The notes: a model not told the origin generated them from the sequence alone. Shown: positions 25,622 to 38,500, counted from the first letter of the stretch. The stretch is DNA of 64,000 nucleotides from Nymphaea colorata (GCF_008831285.2 NC_045139.1:32213706-32277705); one strand, 5' to 3'. Numbers and translations are program-made.

Positions 25622-26141
25622 TCATGGTTTGGAGTTGGTATAGATATAATCCTCAGAATCAAACAAGTTATCATCAGCAACACCTTCACTGCCTTGGTCA
25701 CATCCTTTTTCTTTGCCCTTCGAATCCTTACACTCCACTGCCTAAAGCACCAGAACATGAATCAAGACAAGAACCCAAGACAGATGACGATCTAACCGTG
25801 AAAGAGGTTAAAAGTTCCAACTTGATTCACAGGATTAATTAGGACTAACATGAACAAAGTTCAAAAACACAACATGTTGGAATAACTTGCCTCATGTTGA
25901 TGATGATGATCATGAGCTTCCGAACTCTTTTGGTGCACAGATAAGTTGGTGGTATCTGAGTTTCCAAAGATAAGAACCACAAAAATAAGAATAACTCAGC
26001 ACATTCCAATCAAGAAAAGGAATGAAAGTGAAGCAAAGAAACAAACTTACTCATTAAGAGCAATCTTGAAGCCAAACACCCATTTACAAAGAGTAACAGA
26101 AGGATCAGAAGACAGAACAACTGGTTGGGAGCCCTCATCAT
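25622..26141 (-). CDS. PSK: Phytosulfokine-like secreted peptide precursor with a YIYTN core
   Basis: Three minus-strand exons (26141-26051, 25955-25891, 25741-25622) join in frame to 91 aa. Residues 1-25 form a hydrophobic signal peptide (FCLLILLLLFVNGCLA). The middle is His/Ser-rich; then come an acidic and basic stretch with Cys56 and Cys66, and near the C-terminus SEDYIYTNSKP. Phytosulfokines are tyrosine-sulfated pentapeptides (YIYTQ) cut from such precursors; tyrosine sulfation needs acidic residues next to Tyr, here Glu82-Asp83. The core at 84-88 is YIYTN, with Asn for Gln, and the usual C..RRTL..AH.DYIYTQ block is missing, so this is a divergent member. Intron 1 is GT-AG; intron 2 needs a GC donor (GAG|GCAAGT), the accepted consensus for GC-AG introns. 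A neighbouring ATG allows a start one codon later. Confidence 0.75.
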
Positions 26142-26187
26142 TACCACTTCCAATGTTTATGGTCTGCTCTCATACACCTCAGTTCTG

Positions 26188-26195
26188 TATATATA
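26188..26195 (-). promoter_or_regulatory. Candidate TATA box of the phytosulfokine-like gene
   Basis: On the minus strand this reads CTATATATACAG, about 50 bases before the first ATG at 26141, predicting a leader of only about 20 nt. The position and sequence fit a TATA box but no transcript start is known. Confidence 0.5.
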
Positions 26196-27580
26196 GGGAG
26201 AGAGTCAATGAGGCTTTCCAGTATATATGGCCTCTTTACTGGTACATAAGCAGATGAAGTGACAAAACAAAAGCTACCACCCTCGAGGGAAGAAAATACA
26301 GAGTGGCTTTTTTCTTAGTCACGTGTGGAAGACTCGGCCTCTACCTTCCCTCCTAGGTTGTGTCACAGGAGAGTCAAACTGATTCTCTAATTTCTTGCTG
26401 TTTGTGCCCTCTTTCTTGTTTTCTTCTTGTCATTTCTATCTGCAGAAGCCATGCTGCACTTTAACCTGTGTGCTGCATAATATGCTTGCCTTTTTAATTG
26501 ACCCCTACCCACTTCCTCCTGCCTTTTCGCATTTGCTTCCAGAATATTTTTCTCCAAATTGCAGATGCACTACACCTCTTTCTAGATGCGGAATCTTGAG
26601 TTCCTTATCATGCTAAAAGCAAGTTCTTCTGTCCATATATATACAAAAGGAAGTGGGTTTGGTACGATCAAGTAACCTTTTTTTTTTTTTTTTGTTTCAA
26701 TGGAGTTTGTGTTTGTTTAAGGTGTGCCGGACAAGCAATATGTAGGGTCATGCTCATTAAAAATACTTGGCCAACTTAAATTGGGCTTGTCTTAGCTACC
26801 TAGGATCATAGATTTTTCAAGCTTAGCTCATGAATTTTTCAATCGGTGAAGCATCACAAGCTTAAATTGGCCTTGCGACGAGATCAAATATATAAGCACA
26901 AACTGATCTTTGGATTTCACAAAAATTAAGTTTAGCTCAACATGTATATGAGTTCGAGCAAGTTGGGAGTAAAATAAAATAGAAAACAAATTGATTTAGT
27001 AAATAAAAAGAGGACAACATGTATTAACAACTTCTAATGTTGTGCTTAACATTATGTATTCATACACGTATTCAAGTTGAGTTACCAATGAATTTTGGTG
27101 GCGTTAGGAACACACAGCTAAAAAAATTGGTTTTTGTGAAAAAATTTGGTTTTTTTTTAGTCAGTTTTGAAAAACTGGTCTACGTGTTTGGGTAATAGGA
27201 TCAGAACACATTTTTTTGTGAATAAAACTGAGTTTGGCAAAACTCTTTTTTGGTGTTACCCAAACGCATTGAAATGGCGTTTTGGAAGAGAAAAATCTTT
27301 TTTTTTTAAACTCCAAAAATTGGTTTTGGGGTGTCATCCAAATGCCCGAAATTCAAGTAATTCGAGTATGAATTTGAAAGTTTCCAAAGGTTTCTACCAT
27401 ATTTTCTTGTTGGTTGCTGATCAGCCATGGCATTGACCTGTCTGCTGCCAAATTGTACTGCAATATTCACGGGTTCAAGTGGGAAAATATTCTGTTGGCA
27501 TTCATGGTTTCCCCTCTCCTGCCATTTGAATCGTTTTGCTTGCTTTCTCAACAGCTAATAACTCCAAGAAAGTGTTGAGG

Positions 27581-27739
27581 CGAGGTGCCCCAAGGCGCAT
27601 AGCATAGCTGTGGTCGAACCAGGGGAAAGTCCGGTCATCAGTTCGACTCCTGTGGGTGCAATTCCTCTAGACTGCAAGCAGTGTGTACATGATGCTTAGT
27701 TGATGTGCGTCGGGCTTCAGCCTCTTGGGGATATCGCCA
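27581..27739 (+). mobile_element. tRNA-derived SINE-like insertion
   Basis: An insertion of about 159 bp flanked by a perfect 15-bp target duplication AAGAAAGTGTTGAGG (27566-27580 and 27740-27754). Its 5' third looks tRNA-derived: an A-box-like TAGCTGTGGTCG and a B-box-like AGTTCGACTCC about 40 bases apart, the internal Pol III promoter of plant SINEs. No coding capacity. The 15-bp duplication is the length expected from LINE-type target-primed insertion, and the identical copies suggest it is young. Confidence 0.75.
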
Positions 27740-28393
27740 AAGAAAGTGTTGAGGTGAAACAGATATGAAGGAAAAATTTGAAACCTTGCCACTTCTATCA
27801 TGTTTGCAATCTTCACTTAGGCTCGAAGTATCACCAACCTATCCTGTAATGGTGGTGAAGGTTTTTTCACTGTCATGGATGTAAGTGGATAGCATATATT
27901 CGGATGTCGATCTGATATTAAAGTTGTTTCGATTGATCTGAAAAAGACATTTACTTCCTATTAATAATCAGATTCAGTTGTCAGTCTGTTGTTTCTTAAT
28001 TGAATTGGAAGCTGAGTCTGAAATCTAACTGATATATCAAATAGGACCGATCCGAACTGGAAGAAGTGGTTAAGTTGAATTGGATGAAGTTGGATGGCAT
28101 CAAATCTGGGTCCCTGAAGTTTGTTTTCTATCTCAAAAGAAAAGCACTCGCACACTATGTTCTTCCATAACTACTTAGTTTGCTGGTGGAGCAACAAGTG
28201 CAATTTTAAATAAAAAGAAACCTTTATAGTGCTTCTGCCTTGTAGAGAAAAAAGATGCACTTCTCGGTAGTTTATTTGGCTGAGAAACTTTATATCTCCT
28301 TGAGTTAGGTAAGGATAGAGATAAACTCAACTTCTTTTAAAATGTTGCCTTCTCGGAAACACACTACGATTTTGTAGTTGGACACAGTCAAGG

Positions 28394-28397
<4 letters not shown>

Positions 28398-28480
<83 letters not shown>

Positions 28481-28482
28481 AA

Positions 28483-28520
<38 letters not shown>

Positions 28521-28532
28521 TTATCTCTCTCT
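28398..28532. repeat. (AT)n-(AG)n microsatellite ending in a 62-bp palindrome
   Basis: An AT run of about 60 bp (28398-28457) leads into an AG run, then a perfect palindrome at 28471-28532: AGAGAGAGATAAGTG, an AT core, then CACTTATCTCTCTCT. It could extrude as a cruciform or hairpin. Another AT run lies at about 29030-29060. Confidence 0.92.
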
Positions 28533-29026
28533 ATATATACCGGACCATTCAAACCCAAGCCCGAGCTCGGTCTGCGCCCGGTCCGATTAAATTTTACAAA
28601 AATATATTTTTTAAATATAAAATGATATATTAATTGTAATAAAATATTATATGTATATATATATTAATAAAATAAATATAAAAAAACATTATTAGGCCCA
28701 ACTGGGCCAGCCCGATAAGGAATCGGGCCGAACTAGAGCCCCTTTTGGCCTAGGCTGGCTGGGTACCAGGTACCCAACGGTGGCCCGGCCCGGTGCTCCG
28801 CATTAGAGATAAGTAGATGGTTAAGGAACCATCTTAGTTTTTGATCTTTTTGAAATTGGCATTGAGAGAAAAACAAGAAGAAAAGATGATGAAGTATTTT
28901 TCGTTATTTAATACTACTTCGCACATTTTTTTTTCCCAAACTTTATCTCTCCATCAACGATCTGAAAATGATCAAGGGCTAAGATAGTTTTTTTATCGAT
29001 CTAACATCTAAAGTATTTATCATGTA

Positions 29027-29063
<37 letters not shown>

Positions 29064-30563
29064 GTAACTAAAGCTAGGAAACAAGCCAAATGCACTTAAT
29101 GGGGCATGTTCATAATCAATTGATTCATTTAGGCATTTTTGACTCATTGGATGATTTAAAATTGTGCAAATAACGCACAACTAAGGTTAAACATTTCAAA
29201 TCCTTTATTGTAAATATGGATCTCGCATATGTCAAGTCTATTGCAGATGGATCGGGTCCAATGGGAGGCCCCCACCAAAATCAAATCCAGTACATTGGAC
29301 ATTAATAAAACCGTCAAACCAAATCCTGACCACTTATGACTACAAACCAAATCAAATCCAGTACACTGGATCTTTTTGCATGAAAATTTTCAGGTTAATG
29401 GATTGGATCAAACCCGAGTCACGGGTTGCTCCATTCCTCGGCACTTCCTCGTCTCACAGAATTTACATGAGACGCTGGGATTTAAGATCCAAAACTAAAA
29501 ACTACGATGTAGCGTGATTTGGCTTGTTTGCCAGTTTTATATTGAAAAGTAACTCAACCAATTAACTTAACATAAACTAAAAATAAAAAATAAATAAAAA
29601 ATAAGAAGATTAGAAGAATGTTACTGTAGGTTTGTCTTGGCTTTTTATGAGAAGCTTATTGTTGATATAGTTGTTTATGTTAAAAGAATAATGCTTGAAA
29701 AGGAGTTTGATAAGAGGAATATTGTTTTTTTAAAATGCATTTCTCTACATTATTATTCGAATTTTTATATATAGACATTGAAGTTTTTTGCATTAGTGGC
29801 CCTCCAGCTAAATTTTTAACTGGTGCATAAAAGATTTTTGCACCAATAAAGATTTAAAAAATTAAATAAGTCAATATAAATCAATTCCTAACTCTGCCAC
29901 TTTTTAGTTCTATCATGGTGTAACTGTGACTCACTTACTTCCTTTTCTTCGAGTCGATTAAGTGGTTTAAGGTTTAAGGTTTTTTTTTTTTATTGTTTTA
30001 AAGAGCTTAGGGTGAAGGTTTTAGAAAATAAGTAATTTTGCTTTTTCACTTAATTTATATTACTTCAAAATAAATGAGTTATGCTGATCTAGACCTCTCG
30101 CCCTGGAGTATTTGCAGCGAAAAATGCCCACATGGACCAGTTTGAGTAGATTAGCATTAGGCCTCTTTCATGTTTTGGTAAGTTTCAACAATTTTTTTTT
30201 TTTTTGTAAAATGAATTAAATCTCATGGTTCAAGTTTGCTTTTAGTAATGTTTCGATTATGCTTCAACTTGCATATCCATGTTTCTTTTTTGTAACACAA
30301 TAAATTGATGTCATTAAATTTCCTCATAATCAACATTTTATCTTTTAAAATATCTTTAAAAGATAAATGTCAATAGTTTATAGAATATCTTATTTTCCCC
30401 ACTGGATCCTCATAACTGATAAAGACCAAGGCAACATTACATTTCTTATAATCACGTAAAAATAAAAACGTATATTTTAATTTTTATCATATATATATAT
30501 ATATATATATACACAAAAGGCTTTTAACTATTTCAATATTTGAGACTTATTTATTTAGTACTC

Positions 30564-30657
30564 CTTCTTAATGTCAAACGATTCATTCCATTTAAATCAG
30601 TCACTAGGAGCTTCTTAATGTCAAACGATTCATTCCATTTAAATCAGTCACTAGGGG
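30564..30657. repeat. Tandem duplication, 47 bp x 2
   Basis: Two adjacent copies (30564-30610 and 30611-30657) beginning CTTCTTAATGTCAAACG are identical except for one base near the end. The second copy runs into the TIR element remnant at about 30651. Confidence 0.95.
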
Positions 30658-30806
30658 CGAAGGGAGGGGGGCGCCTAGGCCATGGCCTCACTCCGACCAA
30701 TGAAAAAAATAAAATTTTTTAATTATATTATGTATTTTTTGAATTTGAATTCAGTTGGTCTTACCCAAATTCGGCCGCCCCTAAAAAAAAATCCTAACTC
30801 CGCCCT
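30651..30806. mobile_element. TIR element remnant, related to the 53616-53811 copy
   Basis: It starts with an AGGGGCGAAGGGAGG-like end and finishes with CTAACTCCGCCC, sharing with the 53616-53811 element the order of blocks GCCTA.GGC, a run of A's, a TATGTATTTTT-like AT stretch, TACCCAAA and GGCC.CCCCT. No perfect target duplication was found at this copy. Confidence 0.5.
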
Positions 30807-33241
30807 TTACTGCCACCACAAACAACAATATTATGCCAAAATAATAAGAAAAATAATATTTTAATATCATTCTATCTACATATCAGCGGATACGAATCCA
30901 AAGCCGAGACACCAAGTGTATCGACTTTATACGAGACGAGACAAGAGGGGACGATACTAAAAACTTGGAGGAAGAGAGAGTTGGAGAGGCTGGTCCGATT
31001 CCAACGACCCATTGGGGAGGGAGGTACGGTCCTCGTAAAGCCTTCAAAAAAAAGGCGTTCTACAAAGTTTCCTTTGCCTCGAGGTCAAAAAGGGAAATTG
31101 AAAAAAGGGGGGACGCAAAAGTCGAGGGGAGGGGACACAAACAAAAAAGTTGGCACCGAAAAGAGGGTCTGTACGGTCCTTTCACGCAAATATAGACAGT
31201 GGTTGGGAAATTTTTTTTCCTTTTTTTCGTTCCCGTTTTTTGGAACGAGGCCGTTCAGTTCGTATATATTTATCTATTTAGCGTAGGACGGACAATTCAA
31301 AATGCGGGCTTAGTTTTCTTAATTTTTCAGTAATATAGACAAATGACGATCTAACTAATAAATATCTAGTCGAGCTCGACTCGTCAAAGCTCAGCTCGTG
31401 AATGAATTCGAGCTAAGTCATTTGCTTAACGAGTCGAACTCGAGATAATGAGTCTAAATTAATACTAAATAACAAAAATATCTTTAACAACCCAGATCCA
31501 AGATACTATAGTAGATCCAAATTGTGTTCAGATTTAAGAAAGTCTGCCTAACTATATCAATATATGAGTCAGAAACTCTGACATGTTGGTGAATATGATA
31601 GAAAGTAACCAAAAACCATATTCAATCTCTTAGAAACTGACAAAAAAAGAAAAAGGTAAAAGCAATTTGCAAGTAAAAATTAACCAGAAACGTACTTTCA
31701 TCCAGATCGAAAGTAAATGCACTTCTAAAGAATGGTATGGATCCAATGGGCTCCAAACGATATTGAAACTGCCAAATCAGTTTCTGATCCAAAGTGCATC
31801 TGGATTTTAATTTCATTACAAATCTCAAACTTAAAAAAGTTCCCCTCATGCTAAAAAAAAATGATTTTGAACCTTCTCTTTGCCTTTTCACTCTACAACA
31901 TTACAATGTTCATGCATGCATGCACGCCCATATATAGTGGCAAAGCCAGAAAAATTGGTTGAAAGAACGCTTGTTCAAAAATACTCATATCTGGTGAGTC
32001 ACTTGTTTGTATCTGCAGATAAAAGTTTTAATATGTCTATTTAAAAATAAAATAAAAAATTAAGAGACTTGAGCACCATGTGGTTCCACTCCACTGCTAA
32101 AGCTTGTTTGTTTTCTCATGTTGGTTTTCATTCAAAAGAGAGGTTTTTACTCCACCTTATAAGGTTTAGTTAGAAAACATTGTCGTTTATAATCACACAA
32201 CAAAATGTGGATGTCTACGTATTTACATGTACATATGCGTGGTTTATGCAACCTATAGCGGAACCAGGGTGCAGTTCAAAAAATTTTTGTTTATCCTATA
32301 TGAAAATTTTAAAAAATTATAGTTTGGCTTGTATTAAATTCTGAAGCTATAATTCGACCCTCCTCATTCATTGAAAAATTTATGGCTGTAACCATGAGTT
32401 ACATTGTTATAATTAACTTATGAGATGAAGACTTAAACATAGTGGTGGTGCCTTTTTTTTCTCTTTATATTTTAAGTGTGTATAGCATGTAGATCCTTAC
32501 TTCTATAGCTCTAGCATTCGAAGATTCTTTAGCTGTCAATGTGTAAAGTAAAAAAGGGAGCAGTCCTATATATATAAGTAGGGTTGGGTTCGGACCAGCT
32601 TGAGAAGCCTGGGCCTGCAGCCCAGCCGCAACCCAACCCAACCCAACCATTAAGGCTGAAGCACAGGCTCAGCCAGACTTTATATAACAAAAAGAAAAAA
32701 TATATAAACATATGCATTGTCTGTCCTGATCTGGTTCTAGTAATATATATATATATATATATATATATGTGGAAAGAAAGAGAGAATACTTTGAGTTTTG
32801 GTAAATCTGGGTGTCGGGCCGAGCTGCTGCAAGGCCGAAAAGAACCTGGCCCGGCCCGGCCAATCGTGCCCGGGCCCTCCGTCCCCGGCTCCCCCTCCTC
32901 CTCCATCTCCTTCTCCTTCTCCCCCTTCGTATCCCGCTCCTGCTCTCCCTCCTCCTCAGTCTCCCTCCTCCTTCATCTCCGGCTCCCTCTCCCCCTCCTC
33001 CTCTCTCCATCGCTCCTCCTCCCCACCCTAATCTCAGATAGCCCCACCCTGCCCCGCTCTACCACAGAAACCTTGGGCTGCATCCTTGCCCACAACGATC
33101 TTGTCGCCAGATCACTGCCAACATGCTCGACGCCAGGTCGGCAGGTTGAGCGCCAGGTCAAGACCATCGGGGAAGGGGAAAAGGAGTCTGCGAGGGACAA
33201 AAGGCATCGTGGTGGCAGGAGGAGGAGGAGCACGGCCGCCG

Positions 33242-33320
33242 GGAAGGGGGAAAGAGGGTCGGCCGTCGGCGAGGGGGAAAAGGGGTCGGCCGTCGGCAAG
33301 GGGGAAAGGCGGTCGGCCAT
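33242..33320. repeat. Imperfect 27-bp tandem repeat x 3, GC-rich
   Basis: Three units of GG(A/C)AAGGGGGAAA followed by a GTCGGCCGTCGGC-type block, inside a GC-rich patch. Reading frames across it on both strands are repetitive and not treated as genes. Confidence 0.85.
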
Positions 33321-35531
33321 TTGCCCTGAGCATTTTCAGTCAGTTGGTGCTCCTGGATTGGATATGTAGGCACTTTTATTATAAGTAGGATCCTTATCTA
33401 AAGTTATGAATGTATTCTTAACATGGTGCCGGGGGAATTTGAACTTGGATATCGGCCCTCCGAGCATTGATATGGGTCTTGCCATCACTCGGCCCCACAA
33501 TATATATATATTAAAAATATTTTTAATATATATATATATATATATATTAATTATAAACATATGTTTTTATATTAAATGTATGTATTTTTAAATATTTATT
33601 TATTAAAACGCCAGCCCGATGCCCTATGTAATTGTCAATATGTTTGTGGATATAGATATTGGACCAGATTCACAAAAAAAGGGATCGAGTGTGTTGTTTG
33701 CTTATATATACTTCTTGAAAAGAGACTACCAATCATAACTTTGTTAATAAAATAAACTTCTATGAAAATTGTCCAATAAAAGCTTGAAATAAGTATCCAT
33801 TAACTTGGAAAACAAAAAAACATTAAATAAAATGGTAATAATGTGATTCAAATCGAATCTGATATTTGGTGATCGTTTCAATAGCACCCTGCATCAGCTT
33901 TTGCTAATTTTTGAAAAATATTTAATTTAATAATTACATATCCTTTTTTCTTTAAATATTTCTGGCCGATTCATAACAGGAACCAGCTTTTAAAATATTG
34001 ACTCGCACATTGGCAAGCGGGAAAGTTGTAGTGGAGAAGCTGTTATGGATCTTGATTCTGGACATGGCTATGGATTCATGGCCATAATAATTTGAGTGCA
34101 ACTCAAGATCATTTCAACTACTTGTACTGACTAGCAACTCATTTCCCGTGGCGTGGTCTTTTAGTTGAAGCAATATGCCATAATAGAATTATAAATCAGA
34201 ATAATTATTCATTTGTTCTTTTATTTCAAAAGGTACTCAAGAGTTCTATTGATTTTATTTTAATCTTGGTTGGAGTTTAAAGAGAAACCTTTTCTGCTGC
34301 AATATAATCGATGTTGTTAAATGATTAAAAATTAAAAATTTATGAACTGTTGATATATCACTTTTTTTTTTAAGTTTCAGTCATCCAGCATTATCCGGCG
34401 CATCACAGTATGGAACGCCCAATCGAATTGGTGGTAGTTTGAGAAACAAGCTTATCTTTTACTTTTGTATAATGTCAAACTAATTTAAGAAATCAAAAAA
34501 TGTGAAAATCTTGCAAAATTGGTGAAGATGATCCTCAAATATATATTTCAATCTCTCACTGAAAGCCGGACTCTTCGGTCTACATGCAGAAGGTTAGAAA
34601 AGAGAAAGGGGAAAGAATGATTAGTGGTATCAATTAGTCCGCCATTATTTCTCGAAATGATTTCTGAGAAAGAGAGAGACATTACAGAATCTAAGCCAAT
34701 CTTTTTTCAGCAATGACGACCAATCTGACCTCATGTTACAGAAATGGAGAGCATATGGTCCCTCAGGTAATTCCCACTGCATTAGACTGCAGAAGGAGAC
34801 TCAGAGAGCACACTCACGCTCTGCACATCTTCATGCAGCAGAGTGGGTCCTGCTTCAAAGGTCTTGACGATTTTTTTTTCTCTGTTCACCAGGACCGCCA
34901 TTAATCAACGCCAAACTCACGAAACTAAATGGAAAGCATCCACAGATTAGATTTTGTTTACAGCAGCAGCCGTTCCCATTAAAGAAGTGTTAAAAACAAC
35001 ATGAGAATTTAATACCGATGACGACAGGAACCATAACTCACTCTGTCCCAGAACACAAAGAGTCGTTCGGTTCCCAAAACACCCAGAAAGCTTTGACTCA
35101 CGCCGCTGCTTGCTCGGTTGCTCCAGCAGCTGCTTGCTCCAGAACTCCCCACCATTGCTAGAGAGAGAAAGGGGAGGGTTTCTGGAGCAGAGGAAGACGA
35201 CCCACCTCTTTTCTACTTCCTTTCTCCTTGAACTGAGTCGGCCGCTGCTCCAGAGCTCCGGTTCTGGGGAGACAATGGGTGGCGCCGCCGCCTAGACAAA
35301 GAACAAGAAGGATTCCCAAGGAAGAAGTTTCACCTCCATTCTCTCCTCTAGCTGTTTCAGTGCAGCGGAGAGATAGAAAGAGACATAAGGAGAGAGAGAG
35401 AGAGAGCCGCCTACCTCTTCGACAAGCCTTTCTATTTTCTCAGCTTGGCTCTCAGTAGCAGGCCAGCTTCTGCTGCTGCAGAGCATCATTCCTAAAGAGA
35501 AAGGTGTCTGTGTGAGCTAAAGTAGGAGAGA

Positions 35532-38500
35532 ATGGGTGCATGCTTGAGTTCTAGAATGGGTAAGCTAGGGGAGGGAGACGAAGGAGACGTGGTTGCTCTC
35601 TGCAAAGAGAGGAAGCGTCTCATAAAGGCCACCATCGAGCGCCGCTACGCCTTTGCTGACGCCCACTACAGATATATGCTTTCCCTGAAGGCAATGGCGG
35701 ACGCGTGCAGGCTCTTTGCCTCCGCGCACACCTCTCCCGCGCCTTTGTTCATAGCACTCCCTGAGCCCGTTTCATCCTCACCGCCGGACAGCCCTCCTGC
35801 TGCACCTCGCCTCTCTCTTCCTCGCTGTTGTTCTTCTTCTTCCTCCTCATTGTCCTCGCCTTCCCCGTGTTCGTCTTCACCGGACATAAGCGCCCCGGTG
35901 ACAGCAGAGGAAGCGCAGACCGTGTTTCAACCCCCACCACCGTCGACGTTTGGCTGGGATTTCTTCTTTAACCCGTTCGACGATTTTGGGGCCAAGGGAG
36001 GGAGGATGAGCCGAAGCTCGGACGAGGATTTGAGGATGGTGAGGGAAGAAGAGGGCATTCCAGAGCTCGAGGAAGTCGACGACGACAGTGATAGCGGCGA
36101 TGGTGATGCTGTTGCTGATGCTCACACCTCTGCTGATGATGAAGTTGTTGTTGTTGATGGTGGTGGCGACGGCGGTGGCAGCGATGGAGAGGATGGATGT
36201 GGTGGAAACGAAATAAGCGACGATGAGAGCGTAGCAAAGATGGTAGCGATTGGAAAGGTTGAAGGAGAGAAGGAGCAGAGTCAGCAGCAGAGAGGACTAA
36301 CGGTGATCGACACACCGGCAAGGGAAAGGGACCTTCTTGATGCGTTAAAGGATGTTGAGGACCATTTCATCAGAGCATATGATTCAGGAAAGGAAGTTTG
36401 CAGAATGCTGGAGGCAAACAGGTTCCACCTCTGCTCTGGTTTGGAGGAAATCAAAGGTGAGCAGGCTGCTTTTGCTTTTATGCACTTACCTTTTCACTTT
36501 CTCTTTGCCTTTTCATCTGCTTCATTTTGTTTATCTTGAGTTGATGGATTGGGGGAGCGTGAAGAGATGATTGTTTTACTGGAGACATGATTTTCAGCAC
36601 TTGGTCCCAATGATGATCCATGGTTGATCTCTCAGAAAACCTGATGTTGTCCTATTATGATATTCTCTGTGGGACCCACTTACTTAGAACTCCCCCCTCT
36701 TGGGGCCTGTATGATTCATCATACTGGTTCGAGTCGGTGAAAACGTTGATGTAGGATATTTTACTGTGGACTGGTGGATGAAACGATGTTTCTGCTCGAC
36801 TACCATCTGGTTGTTGTAAACCTGCATACAAGAAGTAGAGAGGCAATCAACGGTCGCTGTGTTACGCTTGTTTTCCTTCTCTTCTGGGGTTTTCTGTTTT
36901 CTGCAACTGTTTGAGGAACTGGTGGAGCTGCCACGAGCAGAAACTGTGTTTTGACTAGCATAGCCAACAAGCCATTATTTACTTTTAATCCAATTATATG
37001 TGTCAGAGTGCGTTCTATTAACAATCAAGCATAAGTATGCTAAAAAATTTCATTGATACTCTGTTCAAATGATGCCATATTATGTCTAGTTTCAGTAGTT
37101 TTTCTACATTGGTTGCCATATTGATTACAGTAAGGATTATTTGTTATCTTATACTCCTGTGTGCGGGTACAGTTATCTGGTGATAACTGGGTTAACTGGA
37201 TTTCTTGTGGTGCTTGACTGCAACACACACTTATTCTTTCTTTCCACCTGTAAAATGTCCGAAAAGAATAGAGAAACTAACCTACAAACTGTGGAATAAG
37301 CTCTAGGGTAGCTGCTGCATTGCTGCACCACTCCAACACACTGATGAGTCATAGAACTTTTCAGCTTATTTATGCTTTAGGTGAAATTAGTACTGCAGGC
37401 TAGCATGCATATGCAGATAGTTCAGTGCTTCAAGGGTTCTGGATAACTTGTGTGATGCTAGCATGGCAACAGCAAATTTTATTTGAAGTGCATTCATATT
37501 GGTCCATGTCCAATTAGGCCTGCACATTTGTTTCATTTTTTAAGTATATTGTATTTGTTACTTGGATGATTATATTTTACCTGATATCCAAATATCAAAT
37601 TTAAAACTGCATAGCTACTATTTTTTCTCGCTTTCTGGCTTTCTTATCACCTTATCATGTTTATGACCTCAACAAAGGGACTGATAAAAGAAGAATGAGA
37701 TGAATTAAGTTTTAGGTTGTCCGCTTGAATCCTAAACTGCAATTTTTTCAGGCAGGTTTTGCTCCAATTTCAATAGGGATGAAGGTTGTTTTAAACTAGA
37801 TATGTTTCACCATTTTCTCCCCGTAACCTTAGTTGCCGACAAAATTCATAGAGAGATTCTGAATAATTGATGCCAGAAAATGGCTCCTGTTTAGACAGTT
37901 CTTTAAAATTCTTCATATTTCTAGGACATGTTTCTGCCTTGACAGTGTGATTCATTCTCCAGATGCTCTTTCTGTATGGTAGTTCTTATATCATTTTGTT
38001 TGCAGTATGTTCTCTTTGAATTACAAACTAAATGTGCATAAAATTTGCTGATTGAAAATGTCAAAAAACTGAAGGCAACAAAAATTTAGTCATCCTTGGT
38101 AGGTCAATATATAGATACAAATAAATGTATCTTCAAATGTCATTTGATGATATAATCTGTTAGCATGCATATCTCAAAGTTATATTTGGTTCCAAACTCA
38201 GCTTGATTCATGTTGAGCCCAAACAGCGGACTACCAATATCATGATTTACAAAAGCTGACCAAGGAATTTTGTTGCCACCTTTTGGTTTCATTACGTAAG
38301 TTTCACTTGTTGATAGGTGAGCAGTACTTTCTGATTTCCCCATTATTGCAAGTTTGGATCTTCATAAGAGAAGTTTGTACTTCCCAAACCATTGAAAAGG
38401 TAGAAGAAAAGAAGTTGCAGGTGTATTGAACAGTACTGCATTTGTGAATTACATTATGTTCCATTCGGCCAGTATGATTTTATTATGTTCTCATCCGATT

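Larger units (their letters stand above)
26196..35531. other. Repeat-rich intergenic region between the peptide gene and the DUF630/632 gene
   Basis: About 9 kb without a supported gene. It holds a repeat copy starting GTTTTTGTGAAAAAA (about 27120-27355; a related inverted copy is at about 56230-56410), a SINE-like insertion (27581-27739), AT/AG microsatellites and a palindrome (28398-28532), a 47-bp tandem duplication, a TIR element remnant (about 30651-30806), and GC-rich patches with GGCCCG words at about 28540-28800, 32580-32660 and 33425-33630. A GC-rich block (32810-33350) gives long frames on both strands that look like low-complexity chance. The last 400 bases are CT-rich and probably the leader and promoter of the DUF630/632 gene. 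Confidence 0.6.

Noticed and set aside
28305-28520. YIYIYIY-rich peptide resembling a phytosulfokine core
   Set aside because: Pure translation of an AT microsatellite; no signal peptide or T-Q/N residue after YIY.
32584-33369. 261-residue plus-strand open frame
   Set aside because: Runs through an AT microsatellite and a GC-rich low-complexity block; Pro/Ser/Arg-rich on both strands, with no domain and no splice context.
35968-36321. 117-residue minus-strand His/Arg-rich frame
   Set aside because: Antisense to the acidic repeat region of the DUF630/632 gene; reflects codon repeats only.
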